Part shown: one piece after another, positions 24,601-39,600 of the stretch
Layout of the letters: every line of letters begins with the position of its first letter
Numbering within the stretch: the stretch's first letter is position 1
NCBI RefSeq assembly: GCF_964355755.1
Contig: NC_092679.1
Location: forward strand, 16,794,932 to 16,858,931
Direction: 5' to 3'
From: Antedon mediterranea
Lineage: Eukaryota; Echinodermata; Crinoidea; Comatulida; Antedonidae
Length of the DNA stretch: 64,000 nt
Translations under genes and position numbers: made by a program
Notes under the pieces: generated by a model
The model's database searches: none
Seen by the model: the letters and a program-made list of their open reading frames with translations, nothing else
What the model was told of the DNA's origin: nothing

Positions 24601-27600
24601 CATCTTTAAATTATTTACTTAATTTCCAGACTGTTCAATTCATAAATGTAGTCGCCTGGTCCTCTGTCTATGATGTTTTTTTTTGGCCAGTGGTATTCCA
24701 GAGTCGGCCATATTTTTTCGCAATTCGGAAGTAACTTTTATTTATGTATATTTTTTTTAATCCAAAGGCAGGTTACTGAAAAAATGACAATGCGTTAGAG
24801 ATACAAAATAATTTTAGGCAAAAAGCTATATCAAAACGATAAAGCAAAAAAGCTAGAAAAATTTGCAGAGCTTTCGAGCAACACTAGCCCTTCATCATTG
24901 CAAGTGAGAGTTACTTACACAAAATGGAGAATATTATACTGTAAAGCAGTGAAGCACATATATTTTTCATATAAATTTATATTTGTCTTATCGTGTTCTT
25001 CTATTTTTATTTGTTGTTATATTTACATTTTATCATTGTAAATGCTCTTTGTACACAGTATAGTAGTTCACAATTTTTATATTTTTACATTGTAAATACA
25101 AGACGTTTAGCCCTTTGGTGGTATTTTTATACCTGAATAAAATTGTAAAAAAATATATAAAAATATTTTATGTGAAATATTATTTTTAGAACACAAACAA
25201 TAGTAGTTTACAATTTTTATATTTTTACATTGTAAATACAATACGTTTAGCCCTTTGGTTGTATTTTTATACCTGAATAAAATTGTAAAAAAATATATAA
25301 AAATATTTTATGTGAAATATTATATTTAGAACACAAACAACAGTAGCAAAATAAACCCATCGGTTAGTGACAAAACACAAACACAACAGAATCCAAGTAT
25401 GAAATACCAAGTTGAAGAAACGCCCCCTGAGCCACCAAAAACAATTGGTAAGTAAACAATATTGATTGTGTTTAAAAATAAAAAATAATGAATTACAAAA
25501 TCAAAATTTCTTTTAAAGAACATGAAGTTTTAATATCAAAATTGCTACCAACCATATTCTATGTTAATTTTGCCATCTGATTTTTAAAAAAAAAAGAAGT
25601 TTTTTAATGTAGAATTTAAAAAAAAAAGATATTGCCTGTTTAAAGGTGTAATATAAGAAATCTTTGAGGGAACTATATTTTTCTTGAGAAAAACATTTTT
25701 GATCCTCAAAGCGGTAGTCACCTGATGCCATTTCAGCCAATCACGTTTTTTAATTTAAATTTTGTTGAGTAGTTTTTAGTTTATTTATTTATTTTTTTAA
25801 CAAGGAAATCAAATTTAAAAGTTTATTAGTGTAAATTACATTAATTATTTCATTAAAGATGTTTTACATAACTGATGTTAAAATTGTACTATGTGTACCT
25901 CCCCAGTACATTGAGAACACCACAATGTGCATGTTATTCCCAGGTGGGACTCAAACCAATGTCCTCCAGAACACTAGCCTGGCGCTCTGACCAAGCAATT
26001 TTAATGCTTTATTTTACAATTTATCGTAAATACTTATCAGTTATTACCAGCTTTTGTACAGTTTTTATTAACATGAAAGAATAATATAAACAATTGAATA
26101 GTGTGATTTGAACTAAAGGAATTAGTTTACATGCACTTGACCTTTGACTTTAGGGTTGTAAATTACTTGTGAAGACTTGATTGCAATTAGATTCACCAGG
26201 TATGTTGTGAGTCACCAAAAGGGCAACTTAATAAACTACAATGTACTGTATACAATCATGTTAACAAGATGTTGTTATCACATTGTAAATAATATTCACA
26301 CATCAACTATAAGCAGAGGCGTGCATTGTATAGTATATGGAGGCGAATGGGTTACCCAATCTAAATTCTTTCCACCCAGAGGTTTTTATTTTTCTACCAC
26401 CCACCATAAAAAAATTGGGTTAATAATTCTCATAGCTTGTTTTAGCAAAACCACAGCCGAACCCCCGATATCTGCCCACCCACACACACACACCAACAAA
26501 ATATTTTAAAATGCTGGTGCAAAAGATATGACATTTAATGGACATTAGTTTAAGTTCATCATTTTGACATCTGCCCTCTTCTCCTATTTTAAAATCCTAA
26601 TGTAGATCCGCCATTGATTCATATACTGTATATGTTTTTTTCCCTTATGTCTCATGATAGGTTTAGAAGATTTGATGCAAACATTAGAAAAAGTTCAAAA
26701 GAAGCTAACCAGTATTGAAGACCAGAAGCATGTCAGCTTTCTGCAAGACCTCTTCACAACCAAACATGTACAAGATTCTGTCACGACTCATAACAAGATG
26801 ATGGAGGTTGTAAGGTCAGGCAATCGTGACCCGTTGGTTGACCATTCGGTGGTGTTGTTGGAAGATGTCCGTGAAGTTTTACAGACCAACGATAGCAAGG
26901 AAGCAGATGAACTGAGGTGGTTATTTGATAGTGTGAACATGAAGGTAAGAGTTCTTTCATGTTTTTTCTAAAACCTTCTTCACAATGAACTTGAACAAGG
27001 AAAAATGTCATCATAATTGACCGATGTTTGCACTTGAATTGATATTTATTAGTTTTACCATGGGTTTACCAATATATGGCAATGTCATTGGAGTTTTTAT
27101 AGCATTGTTTTTTTTCCAAGACCATGTTAAGTTCTACTGGGCAGGCAGTGGTTGTTAAAATTAACATTGTGCTTGGTCAATTTAACCTTAAGGGAATATG
27201 TAGCCAACAATCGAATTAGATCTTTTTGGTTAATTTACCCGACAACTTGGTTAATTTCAAGTAAGTCCTGTGCGATCAAGGCCTAATTCTCCCAATACCA
27301 GACACCTTTGGGCTGGCCTAATATGTCTGGTTTTCTGTAAAGTCTGATATTCGGAATGTATTTCTAATAGTAAAAATCAATTTGGGACCTTTTGCTCCTA
27401 AAGAAAAGTTTGGGACAATGTTCAGCAAGTTCGATATTGAGTCGACTGTATATATTTACCTATTAAGACTATACTAAATTCTCAGAGCTAACAATATCTT
27501 ACATTAATTTTAAAATGATTTTCAGGTTTCTAGCCTAGTCAGTAACACACCAAAATTAAGTTGTAAAATAGTAGGCCTGGTTTTCTCCTAATGTTGATAG

Positions 27601-30600
27601 TAATTAGCTTGGATTGACTAAGATGAGTGGAATTTGTACAGACGCCACTTTGTATTAAAAACACATAAAGCACACGCTAAAGTATAAGCCATAGCCATGA
27701 AGACATTTGTGCTGGATATAGTATACAGTACTGTACAGTATACCAATACCAAGTTGTTTGACATTTATGCTTGACCTATCACAGGCTTAACAATCCATGC
27801 ATTTAATGCATCATAACCCTGGGAATTTATTGTGCTTTCATCTACTGTGTGTGGTATCAGATGACATCATCATGCTTTATTTTGTCAGTATTCTTTATTA
27901 ATATTATATACTATTCTACACTGTACCACCTGCAAAGAGAGTGTTTTAGTTTGGTTTCCATAATTGTCATTTCATTGTTATTATTATAATAACTTTGTAG
28001 ATAAGAGACAATTCTCATTTTCCAAAAAACTATGGGATTTGAATGATTTGTTTCTCCAGATATTTTAGTCTATTTGATCTATTTAATTTTGATTTAAACA
28101 TATTTTACCAGCCCACATATCATTTTACTAGTACAAATGTGCATTTATTTAATAGTCCAAATACCACTTTACTAGTCCAAATGCCACTTAAATGCCCAAC
28201 TGTCACCTGACTGCCGAAATACCGCTTGACTACTGTAGCCCACATACCATTTCACTAGCCTAAATACCATTTCACTAGCTCAAATGCCATTTCATTAGCC
28301 CAAATGCAATTTTTTTAGCCCACATACCATTATACGCTGTACACTCATAAACTTATTAGTACTATACTATCTTTCATATTCATTGTACTGTATGATAATA
28401 TTAATAATATATAAGTTTTATCAAAATCAATCTATTTTAGATTTCCTTCTTTGTATAATGTAATACATAGAGTAAGATAAATAATTTTGTTTCAGTGCGT
28501 TCTCAAAGCTCATGATGACATTGCTGAAGAAGAACTCATGAATCAGATGTTGGCCGAGGAAGATGATCTAGAAAGACAATCGATGGTCACGGAAGATTCT
28601 GTCAAAATTGTCCGCATTGATAAAAGTGAAGAACCATTGGTAATAATGCTATATGATTATTTGTTATTATTTATTTATGTTGCGCAACCTCTTCAGTCAA
28701 AGACTGGTCTCCCAGATGGCCCCGTTATGATCAGTGGATGTGATGTACTAGTACACCGGGGTAACCCCCTACTCGTCTCAAAAGATGTACTACTAGGTTC
28801 TTTAAAGTGCACATGAGCTAGATGTGTACACTGGACCTACCCTTAAGCCTTTATAGTAGTTATCCGAGATGAATCATTCTAATACCAGAACCATGGAGCG
28901 ACTGAGCCTCGAACCCTTACCGATGTTATGGCCACTCACTCGCTTATTATAATGCTTACATAGTTTTTATAGGATATTGTGTTTTTTTTTTTATGATTTT
29001 GAATAGTGATAATAGATAACCAAAGTACCTGACATGAAATAATAAACAAAATTTATACAAGGTTAATCGCCACTACCAATATGTAGGCCTACCTAGGTGA
29101 CTGGTAAAGGTGAACAGGATGCACAAATAAAAAATAAACAACAATTAACCTTTGACAAGTGTTATGAATAAAAGAAGCAGCTGAAATAATGAAAATGTCA
29201 TGATGATTATGTCTACGTTGTTTAAATTAATGTGCATTCATCAATATTATGATTATGATTAATTCAAACTGATAATAGGTCATGATATGATTCAAACTGA
29301 TAATAATAGATTATATGATTCAAACTGGTAGATCGTTTTAATAAAACATGTTTAAAGGTGTATTGTCCTCCAAAAACATGAAAAATGAAAATTAATTAAA
29401 TCAGACTTTGAATAATGTATGTTTTAGTTTTAATAAAGTTAATCACTTCCATAGAAAAAAAAGACCAAAAAAATAATGTTTTCACTAAATAACATAATAA
29501 ATGGTTAAATGCAACCAAAAATCCATTGGCGGGCAATTTGTGGCTTAAATTACAGTTTTTCAGGTAAATAAATTTTGTTTAGATCAAATTTTTGGCGAAA
29601 GTGGATAACTAAATTATGTGACATTAACACTTTCACCGCCAATTTGACTTTTTATTGCACAATTTGTTAGATCAGGTATATATGGACCGCATGGAGAAAT
29701 TTCAACATCCAAATCGATCTGGACCGTAAATATTTTGATACTTTATTAACCCCTAGTGCCATTGACCCAGCTGGCCTACATCGCGTCCTATCCGTATCCA
29801 ACAACATAATGTGCTTTACTGCAGACGAAGCAATTGCAGAAATATTTGCCGACTCTGACTCTGAAAATGAGTATTTATTATCCCCAGATGATGAAGGTAT
29901 ATTTGTACCTAAATCTGGTTTATAAAATGTAATAAATAATTGGAGATAATTTAGCTAGCCTAGCCTAGGCTAGTTTGTAGAATAGGTTGAGAAACGTGAC
30001 ACTGACAGACAGTGCAGCCAGGCTAAAAACCTCATTATCTCTGCTTTGTTCTCCGATTGAGCCTAAAGTGCTAAAAGTGAGCCAAGTTCTTTGTACAATT
30101 ATGTGGTATTACAGTTTTATTTCAATAAAGTGTTTGGTACCATTGGAAAGTTTATTTCTATCTCATTATTTGAGTGTATATTGCATGTTATTCTGATTAC
30201 AAACACCTTTGCTATGAGCTTTGAAAAACAGGTATATTTATCTAAAATGGCTGGCGGTGAGGGGTACTTCCTTTATTGAATGCCTGGTGGTGAAAGTGTT
30301 AAAATGGCATATTCAACAAAAAATATTTAACAAATTATTTTTTACGGGGACAATACATCTTTAAATATGCAAATAAAGACAAGAAAAACAAATCGTTTAT
30401 TATAAAGTAATAGTATGAGAAATTATTTGTAAATATAGTGCAACAGTAATGCACACAAATACTTATTATTTTTATAGGGCGCAACCATTTTAAACCAGGG
30501 GGAGTGTGTGTACATAGGGCGCATAGTTAAAGGAGGTGCTGCAGATAAAAGTGGACTGCTCCATGAAGGTGATGAAATATTGGAAATAAATGGTCAAGAC

Positions 30601-33600
30601 ATCAAGGGGAAATCAGTAAATGAAATTTGTGAATATATGGTGAGTTACTGCCCGACAACTCCCAGTTCACTCAGCTGTAAAATGAGTACCTGGTTGAAAA
30701 TACTAGGGAGAAAAAAGGCGGCATGGAAAGGAACTGGCCACCCTACCACATAATGCCGAGGCTTAGTACAATGAGCTCCTAACAGCTCATTCCCCTACGT
30801 TCAGAGAACACGGGACTCACCTCACCTCCTCATGGTGAGTTAATTTGGTCTGTATGTAAATCTTGTTTATGCTGAAAAAACTCATGAAATAATTCTGGTA
30901 CATTTTTTTTATTGCAATGCTAAATAGCTTTTATTTATTGAGTTTTGTGTTTATTATACCTTTATTGAATTAAAATATGTTAATGTAGAATTTGTTATTG
31001 TTTTGCAAAAGACTTGTAGGCTGGGTGACTGCGACAAATTAGGAAGGAGTTAAAAAGCTTTATTTCCAGTCCTGTTTTAATTATTTTGTATTTTATCTAT
31101 ATTCTCTATATTATGTAATTTTTAAATTAAAATAATTTTCTAGGGTTCGTTATCTGGAACGTTAACTTTCTTACTAATTCCATCGAGAGACTCAAAACCA
31201 CAAGTTGGAGAAAATGTTGTAAGTATAATCATTTTAATTTCAGTCCTTAGATGGTACTTATTAAACTGTTTAAATCAGGGCAGACCAATAAGAAGAAAAA
31301 ATAAATCAATAGTAGGATGAATTCCAAAAGGTTAACCATTAATATAATATAATAGGTTTAAATTATGATGGATGAAAATAAACTTTTGACGTTGAAGTTC
31401 GGCTAGAAAAACTAGATCCGTGTGGAACTATTTACAGGTTTTGCATTTTCTAAATTTGACTTATTTCAAAATTTAGGTCGTAACTCACAATAGAACATTT
31501 ACGCATCAATAAAGATGGAATTTTTTTTTAATGCTAGATAATATAAAGGTTTTTTTGTAAACATTTTAAATGTATATAATTCTCAATCTCTGAAAATGGT
31601 GTTTACACCCCTTTGTCTAAAATGGTATGATCCAAATGTCAATTTGTTTTCTAGTTCTAAGTTTGTTTTGTTTCATTAAATAGGATGTATCTGATTCATA
31701 TCACACGGTATTAATAATTGTACTATTACAGTGTTTACATTATTGCAATATCTAAAGTATACAAAATACTTGATTGTTAAAGATATTGTGCACAATCCAA
31801 CTATAAAAGCAATAATTAATACAATTAATAATAGTAATATAATACATACTCTACACACAAAAAAATACCCAAAACAAACAACAATGATTTTTAAATTTAA
31901 CCAAAAACCCATGAACTCATGTTTACCAATTTTTTAAAAATTTATTTATTAAATCAGACTTTGAATAGGCCATTTATAGTTTTAATAAAGTTAATCACTT
32001 CCATAGAAAAAAAAATGGAAAAAAAAATGTTTTAACTTATAAAATAATATTAATGATTAAATTCAACCAAAGATCCATTGACTGAGAGCAAATTTGACTT
32101 TTTTTTGCTTTAAATTAGTTTTTTCAGGTAAATAAATTTTGTTTAGATCCAATATTTGGTCAAAATGGATAACTATTATGTGACATTAAAATGGCATATT
32201 CAACAACGAAAAATTATGTGTTAGGGGGACAATAATCTTAAACAATCTTAATCAATAATCGATTTGATTTAGGTATTTTTGCAGTTACCACAGGTTTAAA
32301 AATCATGGAACTTAAATTATATTTGACACAATTTTCTTCATACCATAAACTATAGTATTACTCATTCAATCAATAATTCATAATGATTAATCCGTTTGTT
32401 TAGGCAGACCATAAATCATTGTTTAAACTGTTAGTGTGTAAACAGATTTTGTGAATGCTATAGTTGTTAGACTTGTGATTAATTATTAGAATGTATTTTG
32501 GGTGTTTTTATTTATGTCTTTATATGCACTTGTATTATAGATTTTATTGTTGTTACTAGAGTCATAGAGATCTCTATGCTAGAGTATACATGTATAAGTA
32601 ATGACATCATGCTACCATTTTTGTCGTTATGGCTGAGTGATTTTCATTATTGTCTTGTAATAATAATAATTTATTAGGAAATGACACCTTTGCATCGGTG
32701 GCACACACAGAAGTGGTGCATCCAATTTAACATAATACATCAAAACAATACATTATATGATGGATACAGGTTCTTAAACTATTTCAAAAATATAAAAGAA
32801 AAATCATTATCAACATGGTAATACAGGTACTGTATTAAATTGTCCTACAGTATCATAATTTTGAGTTGATAATTTAAAAAGGTATATAAAAATAAACATA
32901 AAATATAGTAAAGAGTTTACATAACAAACCATTGTGTTTCAACATCAGGTACTGAAGACCTATAGTTGTTATCACAGGTGTCTTGGTTTGTGTAATACTG
33001 TACCTTTTCAAGAATACAGCAGACATATTTTAAAATTGAATACAGACAGAAAACTGACCATAATATAATTCTCAATTCCCTTAACCCAGAATTCCTTCAA
33101 AATCCACATTATTTTCTGTATAAAATCCAGACTTTCAATTGTCTTGAAAATCAACAGTTTCTAAAGCTCTGTCGACACTATCACACTTTCTGTGACAAAA
33201 AATGTTATTTACCCATATATGGAAATGATGATGTCATATCACTACCATATTTAGGCATATCACCACCATATATGGGCACATCACACTTTTTTGTCAAACT
33301 AGTTTGATTTTGTAGACAGAGCTTATATTAATAAGACACTTTATTATCTTCAACAATCCAATGAAATTACAAGCGCTTGTAATCAAATATACATAAAAAT
33401 AAAATACAATCTGTTTACCTATAGAACATATGAACGATTATAGTCCCAAGTGGCCTGGGTATACATTCGAGGAAAGTAGAGGCATGATTATTGTAAAATT
33501 GGATTGCATTAAAAATAAAATGTACAAAATTCTTGTGTCCGAAAATAGTCTAGTGGTGGGATTATCTTTGAGCATGGGATTATAATCGGTCGTTATTAGG

Positions 33601-36600
33601 TATATTGAAGTTGTATATTTTTAAAATTTGCATGGAGTACTAAATTTGGAAATCCCTAAATTGTCATATATGTTATAGCTGATTGTCAAACTTTTTATTT
33701 CTTTATTTAAAGGTACATGTGAGAGCCCATTTTAATTATGATCCTGAGGATGATGAGTACATTCCTTGTCGAGAGCTAGGCCTATCATTTCAAAAGGGAG
33801 ATATTTTACATGTTATCAACCAGGATGATAATAGCTGGTGGCAGGCTTACAGAGACGGTGAAGAAGATCAAATATTAGCTGGCCTTATACCCAGTAGATC
33901 ATTTACACAGCAGTAAGTTATCTGTCTGTAATGTTCACTTGTTAATCTCTGTCTACACTATCAAACTAGTTTGACAATAAAAGTGCGATGTGCCATATAT
34001 ACTAGAAATAGATATTCCCATATATGGTAGTGATATGACATCATCATGTCCATATATAGGCACATCACATTTTTTTGTCGCATAAAGATTGATAGTGTAG
34101 ACAGAGCTTTATAATATAATCATTATGTATTATATAGTAGACCCCTCTTTGGGATACCTCTATTAAGGGGACACAAACCTCTGAAAGAAAAGAGTAGAAA
34201 AATATGTTTGAATATGACAGTCAACACCAATTCAGGGACACTCCTAATATAGGGACACTTTCCTGTGAAACAAAGGGGAAATATTATTATTAGTAACACA
34301 CGGCAAACCTCATTCAGTTGACACTTTGTTTAACAGGTTTTACTGTATTGAATTGCTTCCCAATTTAAAGACCTACAAATATTTTTTTTGCTGTTAAGTT
34401 TGAAGATTTAAATGTTAGGATACTGGTACATTGGTCCCTGTTCAGTTTTGCAGAATGAAAAACAAAGAGTGTATATACATTAGCTGTACCATCCAAGGAC
34501 ATGAATCTTTTAGCATAAAAACTTCTCTGCAATTGGCAATGGTCTTATAAAACTAAAGATGCTTTGAAAGCCTCACTTTGATATACAGTATATTAAACCT
34601 ATATGTCTGGAAGAAATCAATAAATTACTATAATACGTGAATGATTGTTTTGGATTTATTAACATTACAATAATCGCAACAATTAGTTTTTTTCATTACA
34701 GTACTTTGTCATTAAAGGTCTTTGACGTCATTACATTTATGTAGTATTGAACGTGTGCAATGATAAACAACTTTATCTTTCATACAAATTTATTGTTAAT
34801 TGCTACTTGCTAATTGATAGATAAATGATACGATTTTCATATAATATAAAATAGTTAATTCAATAAACCTTACTATCGAGTAGTTTTATTGATTTTTATT
34901 ATTAATAATGATGAACAGCTATTTATTCTAAGCTGAAACCAGATGAAATTATTTGTACATTTGTATATATTAATATACTTATATACTTATTACTTATTAT
35001 TAATTATGATTTACTGTATATAATGGATAAATTATGTTATGTGGAACGGTAAACAAGGCAAGGGTTTAAGACTCACTTGCTTCATAGTTCTGAACATAGA
35101 TAGTCCAAATAACTGTTGGCCATTTTGGATTATGGCCGCCATCTTGAAAAATCGGAAACTATGTCGGTGGCTCCTAGGCAAAAATCAATCAGTAGGTCAA
35201 AACAAAGCCTCATGCCAAATTTGGCCCTTTTGTCCGCCGTGTAACAATTAAGTCGCTAAGCCACCTGACTAATAATGTGACCTTGAATTGAAGCTCTATC
35301 TACACTATAAAACTTTATGTGACAACAAAAATGTGATTTGCCCATATACTGTATGGACATGATAATGTCATATCACTACCATATTTAGGCATATCACTGC
35401 CATATTTTGATACATCATACTTTTTTTTGTCAAACTAGTTTGATAGTGTAGTCAGAGCTTTAGGGAGAAGCATGTTATCGAAAAGTGTAACGTCAAAGTC
35501 TACAGCCTTATGAGCAATGGTCATTGAAATTGTGCTATACAAATGAAAACGTTATTGTGGACATTTTCTGTAAATATCAGAGCTGTGATTTTTTAAATTT
35601 TGTGTTTACAGACGAGAAGCAATGAAACAAACGTTACAGGATGATCCAGAGCCTCAGAAAAAGCTAATGTGCGGCTGCAAATCAAAAAAGAAGAAAAAGA
35701 AGAAGAAAAAAGTGCTCTATAATGCAAATGAAAATGGTAACGTTTTTGATTAACATGGAATATAATTATATTATATATAAAAACGGAACTTAACTTAATT
35801 AAAATCGGTTTCGTGCGATGAAAATAAATTAATTAATTTTTAATTTAAAATTAATTCAGGATTATATAACGTGTTATGATTAAAAACTTCAGTAACTATG
35901 CCAGAAAATTTTCAAAATATAAATATGTTTAAAATGTTCACCTTTTTAAACATGTACATTTTAAACATTTTGGAAATTGGAATCCGGAAAATAATTATAT
36001 TATATATGGCTATGGAAAATTCTGGGCTTAATTATAATCAGTTTTTTTCATGTGGGGATAAATAATTAATTAAATAATATTCGAGGATTTAGCTCATGTT
36101 GGTAAAAGCCTTAATGAGATTAACATAAAATAAAATGCCATTAAATTAAGGAAGTTAAAGTTAAAAATGTGAGTTTTTAAAGGTGAAAAATAATTATATT
36201 TTATGTGAGCATTGATAATTAATTCTAAGCTTAATTCTAATATATATATATAAATATATATATAAACAAATCAGGCAAAGAGCATTAATTCTAAACCGCC
36301 CGGTGATATACTGAAATTTAATTAATTAATTTGAAACGATAAAGATGAGGAAATCTGTGTGTAATTGAGGCTTTAGTGCATAATGGTAAAAGCAATGCAC
36401 TTTTCAGTAAAAATAAAATAATTGAAAATTAAGAAAAATACAAGTTAAAAATGCAAGATTTTAAAGCTGCCTCAAAATTAACAATAACAATTAAAGTTTT
36501 CAGACGCATAGAAACAGGAAAAGAAGTCTCATGGAAGACAGAGGCCCAAGAAAAGGACTCTATGAAATATATATAAACTTTATTTCTTCACGAAACTGGT

Positions 36601-39600
36601 GTATACTATATATATGTATACCATATAATAATGATACTAGTCTAGTAGGAAGGAGGGGTTACCGTGCACCCCCATGATGTATTTTTTTAATGTACATTTT
36701 TGTAATCCTGAATATATGTAATTAACATTTTTTGATGTTCCCAAGACGAAATATTGTCCCATGGGTTTTTTTTGGGGCCATTTTGGTGGCCATCTTGGAT
36801 TTATCAAAATCATAAATATAGACGATACGTGACAAAGACTGATCATAGAGGTCTGATTTTGGTCTTAAATTGTTCAGAATATGCACATTTCTATGTACTA
36901 TAATGAAAAGTTTTTGTTCAAAATGGCCGTAAATGCCACTTTTGACCTTTGACCTTGTTTTTACATAAGGGTCATATCTTGGTAACCCCTGGTCATAAAG
37001 ATTTTATTTTTGTCTTAAATTGTTCAGAATATCCATATTTATATTCGCTTTAATGGAACATATTTTTGAAATTTGACGGGAAATATCATTTTTGACCTTT
37101 GACATTATTGCATAACGATTTTCGCAATAATTTAGGTTATTTTTGTATTTGACCTATATCTTGACAACGAGTGATCATAGAGGTTTGATTTTGGTCTTAT
37201 ATTGTTCAGAATATGCACTTTCCTATGTACTATAATAAAACATTTTCATGCAAAATGACCGGAAATACGACTTTTGACCTTTGACCTCGTTTTTACATAA
37301 GGGTCATATCTCGGTAACCAATGGTCATAACGATTTTATTTTTGTTTTAAATTGTTCGGAGTATCCATATTTATATTAGCTTTAATGAAACATATTTTTT
37401 AAATTTGATGGAAAATATCACTTTTGACCTTTGACATTATTTCCAACCGAGGGTCATATCTCGGTAACCCCTGGTCATAAAGACTTTATTTTTGTCATTT
37501 TATTTATTTTAATTTTATTTTATGTCTTTAGGCAATGTGGCCAAGGATTACCAATAATGAATTAATCACTGTCCTATCAGATAGGTGGTAATCCCCCTGA
37601 TACATGGGCTATTGTGTGAACCAGTTCACCGGGGTTTATATAAGATTTAATAAAACATATTTTTGAAAGTTGGCAGGAAATACAACTTTTGACCTTTTAC
37701 CTTGTTTCCACCCGAGGGTCATATCTCGGTAATCCCTGGTCATAAAGACTTTATTTTTGTCATAAATTGTTCAGAATATCCATATTTATATAACATTTAA
37801 TGAAATACAACTTTTGACCTTATTTTCACTTGAGGGCCATATCTCGGTAACAATTTTTTTTTGTCTAAGATTGTTCAAAACATACATATTTCTATCCACT
37901 CTAATGACTATTTATTTAAAACAATGATCATAAATGTTACTATCAATTGTCACATTTAACACCTTCCACAGAATTCTCATACAGTAAGAATTTTTTCTGT
38001 TTTAAAGTAAAAATAAATTTAAAAGATGTAAATAAAATAACAACATGCTGAGAAAAAGGGAAAATTACAGACTTTATAAAAAACTTTTGAATATACATGC
38101 TATCCACTGTAATGATGATTTATCCTAAAAAACTGACAATAAATGTCATTTTTTACCTTTGACCCCTATTTAAATATAATTTACATATAATGCGAGAATT
38201 CTTAACAATTCTCAAATTAGAAAAAAGTATCTGATAAATAATTAAAAAAAAGTGTCTGATAACACGTTTCATTACATAATTATTCATAATTAAAGGTGGC
38301 TACAGTACTTTTAGGTCTGCAAACAACTTTTATCCAATAGAATGTGTTTATTGTCCAATTGGAAGAGACAATAACAAAATTAATGTCAACATCTTCATAA
38401 TCTTAATTTATTTTGGAAACAGTACTGATAGACGGCTACAAAAATACATTTTCTAATCAAATTCTATTCTTCATTAAATAATGGAAAATTTAGGGAAAGA
38501 AAAGGGGATAATTGTATTTTACACGTGGATGGTATTCTTGACATAACACTCGATCTGAGGACAGGTACCTTCCACCCATATACACCAAACCAAACAATAC
38601 GCCATTATATGTACATCGTGAAAGTAATCATCGGCCATCAATTACGCAATATACCACTAGCAATAAATAAACGACTCTCAAACATCTCATCCGATGAAAA
38701 TTCGTTTAATGCAGCAATACCTCAGTACCAAGAAGCACTTAGAAATAATGGATATGAACATGAGCTACACCTGAACAAACAACCAAAAAGAAAACCCGAA
38801 ACAGAAACATCATTTGGTTCAATCCTCCGTACAGCAAGAACGTAAAGACCAATATCGGACCCAAATTTTTACATTTAGTGGATGAGTGTTTCTCACAAGG
38901 CCATAATCTCCAAAAGACTTTTAATGTTGGCATTGATTGCTGGTGGTATCTACAATATCTAAGGTTACGCACGGTATACTTATGGTCAAACTTTAGAGGG
39001 TCTGCCAGGGCCAAGGCAGGGTACAGATAGTTTGTAATAGGTTGGTATTCCTTACAATGTGCTAAATCATATAACATTGGTTGCTGGTGGTATCTACAAT
39101 ATCTAAGCTAGACTAGTTGGAGGAAGAGGGTCTCTAGTCAAAATTTAGAGGGGTCTGCCAGGGCCAAGGCAGTGTACAGATAGTTTGTAATAGAGGTCAT
39201 TTGGTATTCCTTACAATGTGCTAAATCATATAACATTGGTTGCTGGTGGTATCTACAATATCTAAGCTAGGCTAGTTGGGAGAAGGGGGTCGTTAGTCGA
39301 ACTTTAGAGGGGTCTGCCAGGGCCAAGGCAGTGTACAGATAGTCTGTAATAGGTCATTTGGTATTTCTTACAATGTGCTAAATCATATAACATTGGCTGC
39401 TGGTGGTATCTACAATATCCAATCTAGGCCATTTGTGGGAAGGGGGGGGGGTCTCTAGTCGAACTTTAGAGGGGTCTTCTAGGGCCAAGGCAGTGTACAG
39501 ATAGTCTGTAATAGGTCATTTGGTATTTCTTACAATGTGCTAAATCATATAACATTGGCTGCTGGTGGTATCTACAATATCTAATCTAGGCCATTTGTGG

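Larger units (their letters stand above)
29351..30365. mobile_element. TTTAAAGRTGTATTGTCC MITE, copy 2, split by piggyBac-like insertion
   Basis: Outer ends tttaaaggtgtattgtcc and ggacaatacatctttaaa are inverted repeats. Sequence either side of 29628-30298 is continuous when compared with the uninterrupted copy at 31941-32240 (gtgacattaa / aatggcatattcaac). Confidence 0.85.
28640..30477 (+). other. PALS1 intron G-H
   Basis: Holds the inverted copy of the 12.6 kb repeat and a MITE interrupted by a piggyBac-like element. No host gene seen. Confidence 0.75.
31219..33712 (+). other. PALS1 intron I-J
   Basis: Contains a TTTAAAGRTGTATTGTCC MITE copy (31941-32240) and an AGCTCTGTCTACAC MITE (33165-33324). 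No gene seen. Confidence 0.75.
33913..35611 (+). other. PALS1 intron J-K
   Basis: Two AGCTCTGTCTACAC MITE copies (33945-34109, 35292-35460) and a segment related to the repeat at 1925-2195 (about 34136-34330). Confidence 0.75.

Noticed and set aside
25336-25447. Exon E starting after cagtag at 25335
   Set aside because: Joining there in the phase required by exon D reaches a stop codon within seven codons.
30508-30753. Exon H extended into the following sequence as one ORF
   Set aside because: A consensus GTGAGT donor after EICEYM and the matching next PDZ strand at 31144 show that the reading continues after splicing.
36637-36846. Matching 67-69 codon frames at 36637-36846 (minus) and 42152-42355 (plus) as a duplicated gene
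   Set aside because: They are the same part of the two inverted foldback arms; no independent sign of coding.
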